Shown here piece after piece: positions 9,174 to 20,743 of a stretch of DNA of 64,000 bases (position 1 is its first letter; the number at the start of each line of letters is the position of its first letter). A model generated the notes under the pieces. It was not told where the DNA came from, searched no databases, and was given only the letters and a program-made list of their open reading frames with translations. Origin of the DNA: Cellulomonas sp. PhB150 (GTDB taxonomy: Bacteria > Actinomycetota > Actinomycetes > Actinomycetales > Cellulomonadaceae); assembly GCF_003755175.1 (NCBI RefSeq), contig NZ_RKHX01000003.1, forward strand, positions 124,001-188,000, written 5' to 3'. The position numbers were made by a program, and so were the translations under genes.

Positions 9174-9685
9174 CGAGCGGAGCCGGGCTCGGAACCTGCG
9201 GAGGACGGCGCGACGAACTCGTGGGGGTGGTCCACGAGGTCACGCCCGCGGGCGAAAGGGACCCCGCTCGCCACCAGCCCGGACCGCTCGGTCCACTCCT
9301 CGGGCACCTGGCCCGGGTCCTCGGACAGGTCGACGATCCGGTTCTCGGAGTCGACGAGCACGACGTGCGGCGCGTAGGTGCGGGCCTCGGCGTCGGACAT
9401 CGTGCCGTAGGCGATGACGATGACGACGTCGCCCGGGTGGACCAGGTGCGCGGCCGCGCCGTTGATGCAGATCTGGCCCGAGCCGGCCTCGCCTGCGATC
9501 GCGTAGGTGGTCAGCCGCGACCCGTTGGTCACGTCGACGATGTCGACCTGCTGTCCGGGCAGCAGGTCCGCCGCCGCGAGCAGGTCCGCGTCGATCGTCA
9601 CCGAGCCCACGTAGTGCAGGTCGGCCTGGGTCACGGTGGCCCGGTGGATCTTGCCGGTCATCATGGTGCGCTGCAGCGTGGTCAC
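9170..9685 (-). CDS. panD: Aspartate 1-decarboxylase with C-terminal extension
   Basis: Converts L-aspartate to beta-alanine for pantothenate. The proenzyme cleaves itself at G27-S28 in [10 protein letters not shown], leaving a pyruvoyl group. Other core motifs are [25 protein letters not shown] and [13 protein letters not shown]. At 171 aa it is about 30-45 residues longer than typical PanD. The extra tail after the [14 protein letters not shown] region is acidic at first and ends in [12 protein letters not shown]. It overlaps panC (GTGA, 9682-9685) and nadB by 4 nt each. Confidence 0.95.
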   Translation of the reverse strand: MTTLQRTMMTGKIHRATVTQADLHYVGSVTIDADLLAAADLLPGQQVDIVDVTNGSRLTTYAIAGEAGSGQICINGAAAHLVHPGDVVIVIAYGTMSDAEARTYAPHVVLVDSENRIVDLSEDPGQVPEEWTERSGLVASGVPFARGRDLVDHPHEFVAPSSAGSEPGSAR

Positions 9686-10584
9686 GCGCGCTCCTCCCGT
9701 CGGTCCGCGCCCAGCACGAGCGCGGTGTTGTCGATCAGTCGGGTCGTGCCGACGCGGGCTGCGAGCAGCAGCAGCACCTCGCCGGCGTGGTCGTCGGGCA
9801 CCTCGTCGAACGTGTCGGGGTCGACGAGCGCGACGTAGTCCACGTCGAGCCCGGCGAGCCGGGCCCGCGCCGCGGCGCGGACCGCCTCGGCGCCCTCGTC
9901 GGCGGCGGCGACGCCGGCGTGCAGCGCGGCGGGCAGCGCCAGGGCGTCGGCGCGCTCGCCGGCCGAGAGGTAGGCGTTGCGGCTGGACAGGGCCAGGCCG
10001 TCGTCGTCGCGCACGAGCGGGGCGCCGACGATCTCGACCGGCACCTCGAGGTCGCGCGCCATCCGGCGGATCGCGGCGAACTGCTGGGCGTCCTTGCGCC
10101 CGAAGATCGCGACGTCCGGCTGGGTCAGGTGGAGCAGCTTGAGCACGACCGTCACGACGCCGTCGAGGTGCCCGGGCCGCACGGCACCCTCGAGCACCTC
10201 GCCGATCGCGCCGGCCGTGACGCGCACGACCGGGTCGCCGCCGGGGTACATGACCGCGACGTCGGGCGCGAACACCAGGTCGTCCTCGCCGAGCAGGCCT
10301 GGGCCGGTGAGCAGGTCGAGGTCGGCGTCGAGGTCGCGCGGGTAGCGCGCGAGGTCCTCGGTCGGGGCGAACTGCAGGGGGTTGACGAAGATCGTCACGA
10401 CCACGGTGTCGGCCAGCTCGCGGGCCCGCTCGACGAGCGAGAGGTGCCCGGCGTGCAGCGCGCCCATCGTCATGACGACGGCGCGGCGGTAGGGCCGCCC
10501 GCGCGTCGGAGCCAGATCCTGCCCGACGAGGGCAGCCGCGAGCTCGTCGCGCGAGCGCGCGAGCGTCGTGGTCCGGGTGGTCAT
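9682..10584 (-). CDS. panC: Pantothenate synthetase
   Basis: A 300-aa ligase joining pantoate and beta-alanine with ATP to form pantothenate. The HIGH-type signature is in [13 protein letters not shown] (HAGH about 44-47), the KMSKS-like loop is [11 protein letters not shown], and [14 protein letters not shown] IFGRKDAQQ and [12 protein letters not shown] are also present. The ATG at 10584 overlaps the upstream DUF2520 stop (ATGA), and its own stop overlaps panD. With panD next to it, both enzymes that consume or make beta-alanine are made together. Confidence 0.96.
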   Translation of the reverse strand: MTTRTTTLARSRDELAAALVGQDLAPTRGRPYRRAVVMTMGALHAGHLSLVERARELADTVVVTIFVNPLQFAPTEDLARYPRDLDADLDLLTGPGLLGEDDLVFAPDVAVMYPGGDPVVRVTAGAIGEVLEGAVRPGHLDGVVTVVLKLLHLTQPDVAIFGRKDAQQFAAIRRMARDLEVPVEIVGAPLVRDDDGLALSSRNAYLSAGERADALALPAALHAGVAAADEGAEAVRAAARARLAGLDVDYVALVDPDTFDEVPDDHAGEVLLLLAARVGTTRLIDNTALVLGADRREERA

Positions 10585-11594
10585 GCGCCGTCCTCCTGCT
10601 CGTCGTCCTGCTGCTCTACCTTCTCCTGCAACGATCCCGCGCCGAGCTCCATGCCCGCGACCGGGGTGTCGTGGATCGCATCCAGCACCTGCGTCGCGGC
10701 GGCGTCGGTGATGAGGCCGGCGGCGAGCGCGCGACCAGCAGCCGAGCGCGCCAGCGCGCGGTAGTCGGTCACCACGTCGACCGCTCCCGTGGCCGCGGCG
10801 AACGCGGTGAGCGCGCTCTGGTGCTCGCGCACCGTGCCGGCGTCCCCACGGCGGACCGGACCGGTCAGCGAGCCGATCGCACCCGTGCCCCGCTCGGTCG
10901 CCGTGGTCTCGGCCCGGAGCGCGCCGTCGAGCGCCGCCTCGAGCAGCGGCGTGAGCATGCGGCCGGGGTCGTCGACGCCGGCCGCGGCCAGCGCCTGGGC
11001 GGCCTGCGCGACGAGCACGACGAGGTGGTTCGCCCCGTGCGCGAGGGCCGCGTGGTAGAGCCCGCGGTCGGCCTCGGCGACGACGACCGGCTCGGCGCCG
11101 ATCTCGACGACGAGCGCCTGGCCGATGGGCAGCACGGGCGCGGGTGCGGTGACGGCGAACGAGGCGCCCACGATCCGGGCGAGGTCGAGCGACGTGCCGG
11201 AGAACGTCATCGCGGGGTGCAGCGCGAGCGGGATCACGCCCGCGGGCCGGGCCGGGGCGAGGACGTCGGTGCCGAAGCGGCCCGAGGTGTGCGCGACGAT
11301 CTGGCCGGCCTGCCACGCCCCCAGGTCGGCCAGGCCCTGCACCAGCCCCGGCAGCACGTCGTCGGGCACCGCGAGCAGCACGAGCTCGGAGCGGCGCACG
11401 ACCTCGGGGACGTCGACGACGGGCACGCCGGGCAGCAGGGACTCGGCGCGCTCGAGCGAGGCCCGCGAGATGGCGCTGACCGCGACGACCGGGTGCCCGG
11501 CGGCGCGCAGCGCGTTGCCGAGCACGGCCCCGACACGGCCGGCCCCGACCACGCCGACGCCGAGGCGTCCGGGCCGGTGCGCAGGGTCGCTCAT
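10581..11594 (-). CDS. Rossmann-fold DUF2520 protein
   Basis: A 337-aa protein with an N-terminal NAD(P)-binding motif ([17 protein letters not shown]) and a C-terminal DUF2520 helical domain ([24 protein letters not shown]). Its fold resembles ketopantoate reductase-type dehydrogenases. It always sits next to panC in actinobacteria (M. tuberculosis Rv3603c position), which suggests a role in pantoate supply or metabolism, but this is not proven. The tail is strongly acidic and Gln-rich ([13 protein letters not shown]). It overlaps both neighbours by 4 nt. Confidence 0.9.
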   Translation of the reverse strand: MSDPAHRPGRLGVGVVGAGRVGAVLGNALRAAGHPVVAVSAISRASLERAESLLPGVPVVDVPEVVRRSELVLLAVPDDVLPGLVQGLADLGAWQAGQIVAHTSGRFGTDVLAPARPAGVIPLALHPAMTFSGTSLDLARIVGASFAVTAPAPVLPIGQALVVEIGAEPVVVAEADRGLYHAALAHGANHLVVLVAQAAQALAAAGVDDPGRMLTPLLEAALDGALRAETTATERGTGAIGSLTGPVRRGDAGTVREHQSALTAFAAATGAVDVVTDYRALARSAAGRALAAGLITDAAATQVLDAIHDTPVAGMELGAGSLQEKVEQQDDEQEDGA

Positions 11595-13123
11595 GCGGGC
11601 GGCTCGGTCGTCATCCACCGCTCGGGCGTGGCCGCCGCCCGGGCGCTGCGGGCGCGCGCGGACTGCTCGTCGAGCAGCGCGGCCGCGACCTTGCCGTCGA
11701 GGTGCGCGACCGACGGGCTCACCGGTCCCGGCGTGGAGTGCACGACGAACGACGCGAGGCCGAGCCGGCGCTGCAGCGGCCCCTGGGCCAGGCCGAGGGA
11801 CTGGGTGCGCTCGTGCGGCACGATGTCGAGCTGCCGGAACACCCGGCCCGAGCGCGCGAGCAGCGCGCGCTGCGTCACGAGGACGCCGTGCCGCCGCCAG
11901 CCGATGGGGTCGACCCACCGCGCCGACCGGGGCGAGCCCGTGAAGCCGCCGTCCTGGTCGCGGCCGTGCAGGGCCGCGTCGAGCGTGGCCTGCGGGTCGT
12001 CGACGCCCAGGTCCGGCAGCACCAGCCAGACGGCGGCCATCGCCTCGTCCAGCGTGGCGACCGGGTGCAGCACCGTCTCGCGCGCCTGGTCCTCGCCGTG
12101 GCCGTAGCCCGCGACGTTGATCTCGACGCGCCACCAGTCGGGCCCGCGCCACCACGGGCTCTGGCTCAGGCGGATGGCCTGCACTCGCCCGGGCGGCACC
12201 GTCTGCGCGCGCGACTCCGTCAGCCCGTGGCGCAGCCGGATGCCGTCGGGCGAGATCGCGGCCCGGAAGCTCGCGCCCTGGTTGACCCGGGTCCAGATGA
12301 AGCCGCCCGACGCGAGCAGGGCCGGGACCAGCACGAACGCGGCACCGACGTCACGCGAGACGACGCTGATGACGACGGCGGCGATCGCGAACACCACCAC
12401 GGCGACCATCGCGCCGGAGCGCAGCGTCGCGATCAGCAGGCGCGGCATCGGGACCTCGTAGACCGGCCGCTCCGGCGCGTCGACGAACGTCGTGCTGAGC
12501 GGGGTCTGGTCGTCGAGGACCGTCGTCGGCTTCGCGTACGGGTCGATGGTCGGCTCGACGTCCGCACCGGCGGGCTGGTCGGCCCGAGCCGCGGGCTGCT
12601 CGCCCTGCGGCCGGCGCAGACCCGCGGCGAGCGCGAGGAGCTCGGTGCGCAACGCGTCCGCGTCGGCCTCCTTGAGGAACGCGAGCGACACGGCCGAGCC
12701 GGACCCGCCCGCCACCTCGAGCTTGAGCTCGGCGAGCCCGACGAGGCGCGCCAGCAGCGGCTGCACCACGTCGACCGCCTGCAGCCGGTCGAGCCGCGCC
12801 TGACGCTGCTGCCGGAACAGGACGCCGGTCTGCAGGTGCACCGCGTCGTCGGTCACCGCGAACCGGGTGGCCCGCCAGGCCAGGGCCGAGTAGCCGAACC
12901 CGACGAGCGCGACGACCGCGAGCCCGCCGACGACCCACAGCCAGACGTGCCCGTCCCGCAGGTTCACGACCTCGCGCAGGTTCTCGCCGAGCTGGTACCA
13001 GGACACGGCCAGGACGGCGACGAGCACCTTCCAGCCCTTGATCGCAGGCGTGACCGGGTGCATCCGGCGCCACGCCGTGGCATCGACCGTCTCCGCGGCG
13101 ATCTCCTCGTCGGTGGCCTTCAC
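11591..13123 (-). CDS. Membrane protein with several bacterial PH (bPH2/YdbT-like) domains
   Basis: A 510-aa protein with membrane hairpins ([51 protein letters not shown]) and three PH-like domains. Each domain has the [15 protein letters not shown] or HERTQSLGL type strand. It is the long partner of a YdbS/YdbT-like pair, with the short partner immediately upstream. The GTG start at 13123 overlaps that gene as GTGA. The family's role is unclear; B. subtilis YdbS/YdbT have been linked to resistance against LCI-type peptides. Position matches M. tuberculosis Rv3604c/Rv3605c. Confidence 0.88.
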   Translation of the reverse strand: MKATDEEIAAETVDATAWRRMHPVTPAIKGWKVLVAVLAVSWYQLGENLREVVNLRDGHVWLWVVGGLAVVALVGFGYSALAWRATRFAVTDDAVHLQTGVLFRQQRQARLDRLQAVDVVQPLLARLVGLAELKLEVAGGSGSAVSLAFLKEADADALRTELLALAAGLRRPQGEQPAARADQPAGADVEPTIDPYAKPTTVLDDQTPLSTTFVDAPERPVYEVPMPRLLIATLRSGAMVAVVVFAIAAVVISVVSRDVGAAFVLVPALLASGGFIWTRVNQGASFRAAISPDGIRLRHGLTESRAQTVPPGRVQAIRLSQSPWWRGPDWWRVEINVAGYGHGEDQARETVLHPVATLDEAMAAVWLVLPDLGVDDPQATLDAALHGRDQDGGFTGSPRSARWVDPIGWRRHGVLVTQRALLARSGRVFRQLDIVPHERTQSLGLAQGPLQRRLGLASFVVHSTPGPVSPSVAHLDGKVAAALLDEQSARARSARAAATPERWMTTEPPA

Positions 13124-13605
13124 AGGCCCGCCAGCCTCGCCTCGCCCCGCGACGCGAGGCGCTCGCGCAGGCGCGCGGCCTCGTGCGGCGGGAGGCCGTC
13201 GATCGTGGCGGTCGTCGCGGGCGACGCGGTGTGCAGCTGCACGGACGCGATGCCGAACTTCCGCGCGAGCGGGCCGGCCGTCACGTCGACGTACTGCATG
13301 CGTCCGTAGGGCACGACGACGAGCTGGCGGAACATCAGACCCTTGCGGACCAGCAGGTCGTCGGACCGCTCGGCGTAGCCGATCGCGCGGACCTGGCGCC
13401 GGGTGAGCAGCACGAGCCAGAGGACGAGGAGGGCGACGGCCGCGGCGGACGCCCACACCCATGGCTCACCTGTCAGGACCGCGATGACGACGAGGACCGC
13501 CAGCGGCAGGGCGAAGACGATGCAGGTCGTCGTGATCCGGGCGGCGGCCAGCCGCGGCGAGACGCGGCTCCAGGTGACGTCCGCGGGGTCGAACGGTTCG
13601 CTCAT
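13120..13605 (-). CDS. Short PH-domain membrane protein (YdbS-like)
   Basis: A 161-aa protein with two N-terminal membrane helices (TTCIVFALPLAVLVVIAVL; ASAAAVALLVLWLVLL) and one bPH2 domain (GLMFRQLVVVPYGRMQYVDV; KFGIASVQLHTAS). It pairs with the long PH protein that follows with a 4-nt overlap. The ATG at 13605 has GAGGAT six nt upstream, so an internal leaderless promoter is possible here. Confidence 0.88.
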   Translation of the reverse strand: MSEPFDPADVTWSRVSPRLAAARITTTCIVFALPLAVLVVIAVLTGEPWVWASAAAVALLVLWLVLLTRRQVRAIGYAERSDDLLVRKGLMFRQLVVVPYGRMQYVDVTAGPLARKFGIASVQLHTASPATTATIDGLPPHEAARLRERLASRGEARLAGL

Positions 13606-13611
13606 GCGCCC

Positions 13612-13617
13612 ATCCTC
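13612..13617 (-). promoter_or_regulatory. Possible -10 (GAGGAT) before the short PH gene
   Basis: GAGGAT lies six nt before the ATG in the 19-bp gap after the DUF3180 gene. The match to TANNNT is weak at the first base. Confidence 0.35.
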
Positions 13618-13624
13618 GCACCGG

Positions 13625-14098
13625 CTAGGAAACGGTCTTGCCGACCTCGGCCTTGGGCTCCGCGGGAGGGATCCGGCAGAACCCCTCGACCACCACCCCG
13701 ACGACCGACATCGCGAGCGCACCCGCCGCGGCCGCGCCGCTAGCCCACGCCCGGTCACCGCCTGCCGGCAGGTCGAGCTCGCCGAGCCAGATGACCAGCT
13801 GCCCGCCGTACCAGCCCACGAGCAGCGCACCCGTGTACGCGGCGGCCTTGGCCAGCACCGCCGTGCGCGCGGCCCGGATCGGGTCGAGCGTCGGCCGCTT
13901 GCCTCGCAGGAACTGGCGCACCGCCCAGCCCATCGAGAAGACGACCCCCGCGATGAGCAGCTCGACCGGACCCACGAGCCACGACACCTCGGGCAGCGTG
14001 GTGCCCCGGTCGCGCAACGAGGTCAGCAGCCACCACGTGATCGCCCCGACGCCGAGGGCGATCGCGACGAGGTGGCGCGCGTGGGTGCGACCGATCAC
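13625..14098 (-). CDS. DUF3180 four-helix membrane protein
   Basis: A 157-aa integral membrane protein with about four helices (HLVAIALGVGAITWWLL; GPVELLIAGVVFSMGWAV; AAAYTGALLVGWYGGQLV; AAAAGALAMSVVGVVVEG). The RKRPTLDPIRAARTAVLAKA-like loop between helices 2 and 3 is typical of DUF3180. It is consistently placed downstream of folK in actinobacteria; its function is unknown. The GTG start overlaps the folBK stop (GTGA, 14095-14098). Confidence 0.88.
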   Translation of the reverse strand: MIGRTHARHLVAIALGVGAITWWLLTSLRDRGTTLPEVSWLVGPVELLIAGVVFSMGWAVRQFLRGKRPTLDPIRAARTAVLAKAAAYTGALLVGWYGGQLVIWLGELDLPAGGDRAWASGAAAAGALAMSVVGVVVEGFCRIPPAEPKAEVGKTVS

Positions 14099-15300
14099 GC
14101 CGGCTGCACCGAGCCACCGAGCTCGCCGGCCGGGTCGGGCGACGCCGCGGGCACGGGCGCGGTCAGCCAGTCGAGCGCGAGCCAGCGCACGCCGTCGCGG
14201 TCCGGCGCGGTCGCGGCGAGCGCGGCGACCGGGCCGCCGCCGAGGCCGGGCAGCACCGCGTCGGGAGAGACCTGCGCCCACGGCTGCAGCACGAAGGCGC
14301 GCTCGTGCGCCCGGGGGTGCGGGACCTCGAGGTCGTCGGACACGGCGGTCAGGGAGCCGTACACGATGATGTCGACGTCCAGGGTCCGCGGGCCCCAGTG
14401 CTCGTGGCGCTCGCGCCCGTGCGCCTGCTCGACCGACTGGGTCGCGCGCAGCAGGTCCCGCGCCGACAGCGAGGTGCGGGCGAGGACCACCGCGTTGAGG
14501 AAGTCCGGCTGCTCCGGGCCGCCGACGGGAGCCGTGCGCGCCAGGGGCGAGACGTCGACCACCTGGACGCCCGGGATGTCGCCGAGGTCGCCGACCGCCC
14601 GGCGCAGCGTGTCCTGCGGCGCACCGAGGTTGGAGCCGAGCGCGAGGACCACGTCCACGGGCGCGTCCGGGGTGCGGTCGAAGGCGTCGACGACGAGCTC
14701 GCCATCGACGGGGCTCGCGGCCGCGGGCGGTGCGCTGGGGGTGACGCCGGTCGGCAGCGCGCCCGTCGGGGCCGGCGCGACGATGACGGGCGCGCTGGGG
14801 TTCGGGGCGACCGGGAGGGCCGCGGTGGGCGGCGGACCGGCAGGGGCCGCCAGCGCGGGCGCCTGCGCGACGTAGGGCTCGGCGGCGGGCAGCTTGGTGC
14901 GGTCACGCCGGACGGCGACCACGACGTCGCCGAACGGCACCTCGATCGGCGCCTGCGGCTTGTGCACCGCGACGTCGACGGCCTGGACGATCGCGTGCGC
15001 GAGCACGGTCGCGGCGATCCGCTCGGCGACGGTCTCGATCAGGTCCACGGGCTCGCCGCTGAGCACGGCCGAGACCTGCAGGGCGAGCTCGCCGTAGTTG
15101 AGCGTGTGGGCGAGGTCGTCGCGCGCGGCGGCCCGGCGGGTGTCGAGGTGCACGATCACGTCCGCGACGAACACCTGCCCCTCGCGGCGCTCGTGCTCGA
15201 ACACCCCGTGGTACCCCGTGGCGGTGATGCCCGTGAGCCGGATCTGGTCCAGGCGGCGCCGCTGGTCGTCGACCACGGCCCCCTCGTCGAAATGGCTCAC
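14095..15300 (-). CDS. folBK: Bifunctional dihydroneopterin aldolase / HPPK (FolB-FolK fusion)
   Basis: A 401-aa fusion of two consecutive folate enzymes. Residues about 15-135 are FolB (IRLTGITATGYHGVFEHE, HTLNYGELAL, VDLIETVAERIA). A long Pro/Ala-rich linker of roughly 75 residues follows (for example APALAAPAGPPP). Residues about 215-375 are FolK, with LALGSNLGAPQDTL, GPRTLDVDIIVYG and VPHPRAHERAFVLQPW. The GTG start at 15300 overlaps folP as GTGA. In mycobacteria folB and folK are separate adjacent genes, so here they have merged in frame. Confidence 0.95.
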   Translation of the reverse strand: MSHFDEGAVVDDQRRRLDQIRLTGITATGYHGVFEHERREGQVFVADVIVHLDTRRAAARDDLAHTLNYGELALQVSAVLSGEPVDLIETVAERIAATVLAHAIVQAVDVAVHKPQAPIEVPFGDVVVAVRRDRTKLPAAEPYVAQAPALAAPAGPPPTAALPVAPNPSAPVIVAPAPTGALPTGVTPSAPPAAASPVDGELVVDAFDRTPDAPVDVVLALGSNLGAPQDTLRRAVGDLGDIPGVQVVDVSPLARTAPVGGPEQPDFLNAVVLARTSLSARDLLRATQSVEQAHGRERHEHWGPRTLDVDIIVYGSLTAVSDDLEVPHPRAHERAFVLQPWAQVSPDAVLPGLGGGPVAALAATAPDRDGVRWLALDWLTAPVPAASPDPAGELGGSVQPA

Positions 15301-16217
15301 CGGCCCGTCCCTCCTGTCCTCGCGTCGTCGTCGACGGCGAGCTCGTCGTCGTCGCGCGGCACCTGTGCAGACTGCCACGCCGCCGCCACGCGCACGGCAT
15401 CGACCGACGCGGGAACATCATGGACCCGCACGCACCACGCGCCGTGCGACGCGGCGAGCGCGCTGATCGCGGCGGTCGCACCGTCGCGCGCGAGCGGGGG
15501 CGCCGGGGTCCCGTCCGGACCGGCGAGCAGGTGGCCGAGGAACCGCTTGCGGCTCGCCCCGACCAGCACCGGGAAGCCGTCGGCGACGAGCTCCGGCAGG
15601 CGGGCCAGCAACGGCCAGTTCGCGGCACCGGGCTTGGCGAAGCCGAGTCCGGGGTCGAGCACGAGCTGGTCGTCGTGGACGCCGGCCGCGCGCAGCTGCA
15701 CGCGTCGCTCGGCGAGCTCGCGGCGGACGTCGGCCACCACGTCGCCGTACGCGGCCAGCTCGTCCATCACGTCGGCGTGGCCGCGCCAGTGCATCGCGAC
15801 GTAGGTGACGCCCGTCGCCGCGACCACGCCCGCCATCTCGTCGTCGGCCAGTCCGCCCGACACGTCGTTGACCAGCACCGCGCCGCGCTCGACGGCGGCC
15901 TCGGCCACCCGGGCGCGCGTCGTGTCGACGCTCACGGCCGCGCCGCGCGCCGCGAGCGCCTCGATGACCGGCAGGACGCGGTCCAGCTCCTCGGCGACCG
16001 GCACGCGGCGGGCACCGGGGCGGGTGGACTCCCCGCCGACGTCCAGGAGGTCGGCGCCCTGCTCGAGCAGCGTGAGCCCGTGCGCGACCGCCGCGGCGGG
16101 GGTGTACCAGCGGCCGCCGTCGGAGAACGAGTCGGGCGTCACGTTGACGACGCCCATCACCAGGGTGCGCTCGGAGCTCAGGTGCTCCGGCAGCCGGGGC
16201 GGTCGCAGGGGACTCAC
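15297..16217 (-). CDS. folP: Dihydropteroate synthase
   Basis: A 306-aa TIM-barrel enzyme that condenses hydroxymethyl-dihydropterin diphosphate with p-aminobenzoate; it is the sulfonamide target. Signatures are MGVVNVTPDSFSDGG, DVGGESTRPGA, VNDVSGG, VLDPGLGFAK and VGASRKRFLG. The C-terminus has an acidic tail (DDDELAVDDDARTG). The GTG start at 16217 has TACGAT exactly 7 nt upstream, so folP probably starts its own leaderless transcript, with the downstream folBK and DUF3180 coupled by 4-nt overlaps. Confidence 0.96.
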   Translation of the reverse strand: MSPLRPPRLPEHLSSERTLVMGVVNVTPDSFSDGGRWYTPAAAVAHGLTLLEQGADLLDVGGESTRPGARRVPVAEELDRVLPVIEALAARGAAVSVDTTRARVAEAAVERGAVLVNDVSGGLADDEMAGVVAATGVTYVAMHWRGHADVMDELAAYGDVVADVRRELAERRVQLRAAGVHDDQLVLDPGLGFAKPGAANWPLLARLPELVADGFPVLVGASRKRFLGHLLAGPDGTPAPPLARDGATAAISALAASHGAWCVRVHDVPASVDAVRVAAAWQSAQVPRDDDELAVDDDARTGGTGR

Positions 16218-16224
16218 GGGAGCG

Positions 16225-16230
16225 ATCGTA
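16225..16230 (-). promoter_or_regulatory. -10 element TACGAT of leaderless folP
   Basis: TACGAT sits 7 nt before the folP GTG, in the 34-bp gap after folE. Confidence 0.55.
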
Positions 16231-16251
16231 GGGCCGGGCGGGTCGGGTGCG

Positions 16252-16865
16252 TCAGCGTCCGAGGACGAGGCTCATGGCCTCGGCGCGCGTCGCGACGTCC
16301 CGCATCTGACCGCGGACGGCCGACGTGACCGTGCGCGAGCCGGGCTTGCGCACGCCACGCATCGACATGCAGAGGTGCTCGCACTCGACCACGACGATGA
16401 CGCCGCGGGGCTTGAGGATCTCGACCATGGCGTCCGCGACCTGCGACGTGAGCCGCTCCTGGACCTGCGGCCGGCGGGCGTAGACGTCGACGAGACGCGC
16501 CAGCTTCGACAGCCCCGTGATGCGGCCGTCCGCACCGGGGATGTACCCGACGTGCGCCACCCCGTGGAACGGCACCAGGTGGTGCTCGCACGTGGAGTAG
16601 ACCTCGATGTCCTTGACCAGCACCATCTCCTCGTGACCGAGGTCGAAGGTGGTGGTCAGGACGTCGGCGGGCTCCTGGTAGAGGCCCGCGAAGATCTCAC
16701 GGTAGGCACGCGCCACCCGGGCCGGTGTCTCCAGGAGGCCCTCGCGCTCGGGGTCCTCGCCGACGGCGATCAGCAGCTCGCGGATCGCCGCCTCGGCGCG
16801 CGGCTGGTCGTAGTCGCCGACCGCGCGGCCCTGACCTGGCGCCCGGACGTGCACGGGGTCGACCA

Positions 16866-16866
<1 letters not shown>
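16252..16866 (-). CDS. folE: GTP cyclohydrolase I
   Basis: A 204-aa enzyme that opens GTP to dihydroneopterin triphosphate, the first step of folate synthesis. Zinc and active-site motifs are [14 protein letters not shown] and [15 protein letters not shown]; the substrate loop is [12 protein letters not shown]. The ATG overlaps the ftsH stop by one base (TGATG), so the two are coupled. With folP and folBK downstream, most of the pterin branch is in one block. Confidence 0.96.
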
Positions 16867-18896
<2,030 letters not shown>

Positions 18897-19015
18897 CGGC
18901 GGTCGGGGCGAGCCCTTCCTCCTGTGTTCGCAGGGCTGGTCGGCTCGAAACTACACGGTGAACCTGTCGGCTCCGGCCGCTGTTCGCCCAGGGCACAGAC
19001 GGGCACCGGCGAGGC

Positions 19016-19570
19016 TCAGGCCCCGTAGACGTGCGGTGCGAGGGTCCCGACGAACGGCAGGTTCCGGTACTTCTCGGCGTAGTCCAGGCCGTAGCCGACG
19101 ACGAACTCCGGCGGGATGTCGAAGCCGACGTAGCGCACGTCCACCTCGACCTTCGCGGCCTCGGGCTTGCGGAGCATCGTGGCGATCTCGACGCTCTCCG
19201 GGCCGCGGCTGCGCAGGTTCGACAGCAGCCAGGACAGCGTGAGACCGGAGTCGATGATGTCCTCGACGACGAGCACGTGGCGGCCGGTCAGGTCCGCGTC
19301 CAGGTCCTTGAGGATCCGGACCACGCCCGAGGACTTGGTGCCCGACCCGTACGACGAGACGGCCATCCAGTCCATCTGGACCGACGTGTGCAGGCGGCGG
19401 GCCAGGTCGGCCATGACCATGACCGCGCCCTTGAGGACGCCGACGAGCAGCAGGTCCTTGCCGGCGTAGTCGACGTCGATCTGTGCCGCGATCTCGTCGA
19501 GCCGCGTGTGCAGCTGCTCCTCGCTGAGCAGGACCTTCTCCAGGTCGTCGCCCATGTCCGCAGGATCCAC
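19016..19570 (-). CDS. hpt: Hypoxanthine phosphoribosyltransferase
   Basis: A 184-aa purine salvage enzyme converting hypoxanthine or guanine and PRPP to the nucleotide. Family motifs are LLVGVLKGAVMVMADL, the PRPP loop VLVVEDIIDSGLTL, and the C-terminal VGYGLDYAEKYRNLPFVG. The GTG at 19570 is chosen as start because GAGGAG precedes it by 5 nt and it lies 2 nt after the tilS stop; an internal ATG at 19555 is possible. The tilS-hpt-ftsH order is conserved across many bacteria. Confidence 0.95.
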   Translation of the reverse strand: MDPADMGDDLEKVLLSEEQLHTRLDEIAAQIDVDYAGKDLLLVGVLKGAVMVMADLARRLHTSVQMDWMAVSSYGSGTKSSGVVRILKDLDADLTGRHVLVVEDIIDSGLTLSWLLSNLRSRGPESVEIATMLRKPEAAKVEVDVRYVGFDIPPEFVVGYGLDYAEKYRNLPFVGTLAPHVYGA

Positions 19571-19572
19571 AG

Positions 19573-20739
19573 CTACTCCTCGTTCGTGTGCTCGATGGGG
19601 CTTCCGCCCTCGTCGTCCCCGGCCGCGACGGCGACGGACGACGGCCTCGGCGGGCCGATGACTAGCGTGCCATACGCCCGTGAGCCCGCGAGCCCGCCCG
19701 GCAGCGCGACGGGCCCCTGCCCGTGCCAGTCGACGACGAGCGCGTCGAGCGCCAGCACGTGCACGCGGTGCGTCGAACCCGCGGGCGACCCGGCGGCCAC
19801 GGCGGCCGCGCGCAGCGCCCGGCGGCGCACCGCGGTGAGCGCCCCGGCGAGCACCCCGACGTCGAGCTCGACGCCACTCGCCGACGCGTCGCGTCGATCG
19901 GTCGCGTCGTCGGGACGAGCCGACGTGGGGCCGACCGGTCGGCCGGGACCAGCGGTGCGGCGCGGGTCCGCGGCGCGGCTCGCGCCGGCCGCCCGGCGGG
20001 CCGTCGCCACGAGGTCCGCCGCGAGCGCGTCGAGCGCGGCCGCGTCCTCGGCGAGCTGCTCGGCCGTGCGGGACAGCGCCTCGGGGACACCCGAGCCGAG
20101 CACGCGGTCGAGCAGCGGCATCACCTCGGCGCGCACGCGGCTGCGCAGGGGGTCGCCGGGGCCGCCGTCGTTGGTCGGGTCGTGCCACGGGACCAGCCCC
20201 TGGGCCTCGCAGGCCGCCGCGGTGTCCGCCCGGCGCAGGCCGAGGACGGGCCGACGAAGCACCCCACGGACCGCCGGCATCCCGGCCAGCGACCGCGCCC
20301 CCGAGCCGCGCGCCAGCCCCAGCAGCACGGTCTCCGCCTGGTCGTCGAGCGTGTGCCCGAGCAGCACGGCTGCGGCCCCCTCGCGCTCGGCCGCGTCCTC
20401 CAGCGCGGCGTACCGCGCCGCACGGGCGGCGGCCTCGGGACCACCCGCGGCGTCGACGGACACCCGCACGACGAGCACGGGGTCCAGCCCGAGCCGGCGG
20501 CACGTCGCCGCGGCCCGCTCGGCGACCTCGGCGGACCCGTCCTGGAGCCCGTGGTCCACGACCACCGCGCCCGCTCGGAGCTCGCCACGTCGTGCGACGA
20601 AGGCCGCGGCCGACGCGAGCGCGAGCGAGTCGGTGCCCCCGGAGCACGCCACGAGCACGAGCGACCCGGCCGGGAGGTCGGCGGTCGCGGACGACACCGC
20701 GGTCCGTGCCGCGGCCACCGCGAGGTGCGGCCCGCTCAT
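19573..20739 (-). CDS. tilS: tRNA(Ile)-lysidine synthetase
   Basis: A 388-aa enzyme that modifies C34 of the tRNA-Ile CAU anticodon to lysidine so that it reads AUA. The PP-loop SGGTDS is at 32-37. Further motifs are [41 protein letters not shown] and [18 protein letters not shown]. The C-terminal third is Ala/Arg rich and less conserved. It is coupled to hpt downstream (2-nt gap) and follows the DUF2342 gene by 4 nt. Confidence 0.94.
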   Translation of the reverse strand: MSGPHLAVAAARTAVSSATADLPAGSLVLVACSGGTDSLALASAAAFVARRGELRAGAVVVDHGLQDGSAEVAERAAATCRRLGLDPVLVVRVSVDAAGGPEAAARAARYAALEDAAEREGAAAVLLGHTLDDQAETVLLGLARGSGARSLAGMPAVRGVLRRPVLGLRRADTAAACEAQGLVPWHDPTNDGGPGDPLRSRVRAEVMPLLDRVLGSGVPEALSRTAEQLAEDAAALDALAADLVATARRAAGASRAADPRRTAGPGRPVGPTSARPDDATDRRDASASGVELDVGVLAGALTAVRRRALRAAAVAAGSPAGSTHRVHVLALDALVVDWHGQGPVALPGGLAGSRAYGTLVIGPPRPSSVAVAAGDDEGGSPIEHTNEE

Positions 20740-20743
20740 CGGC

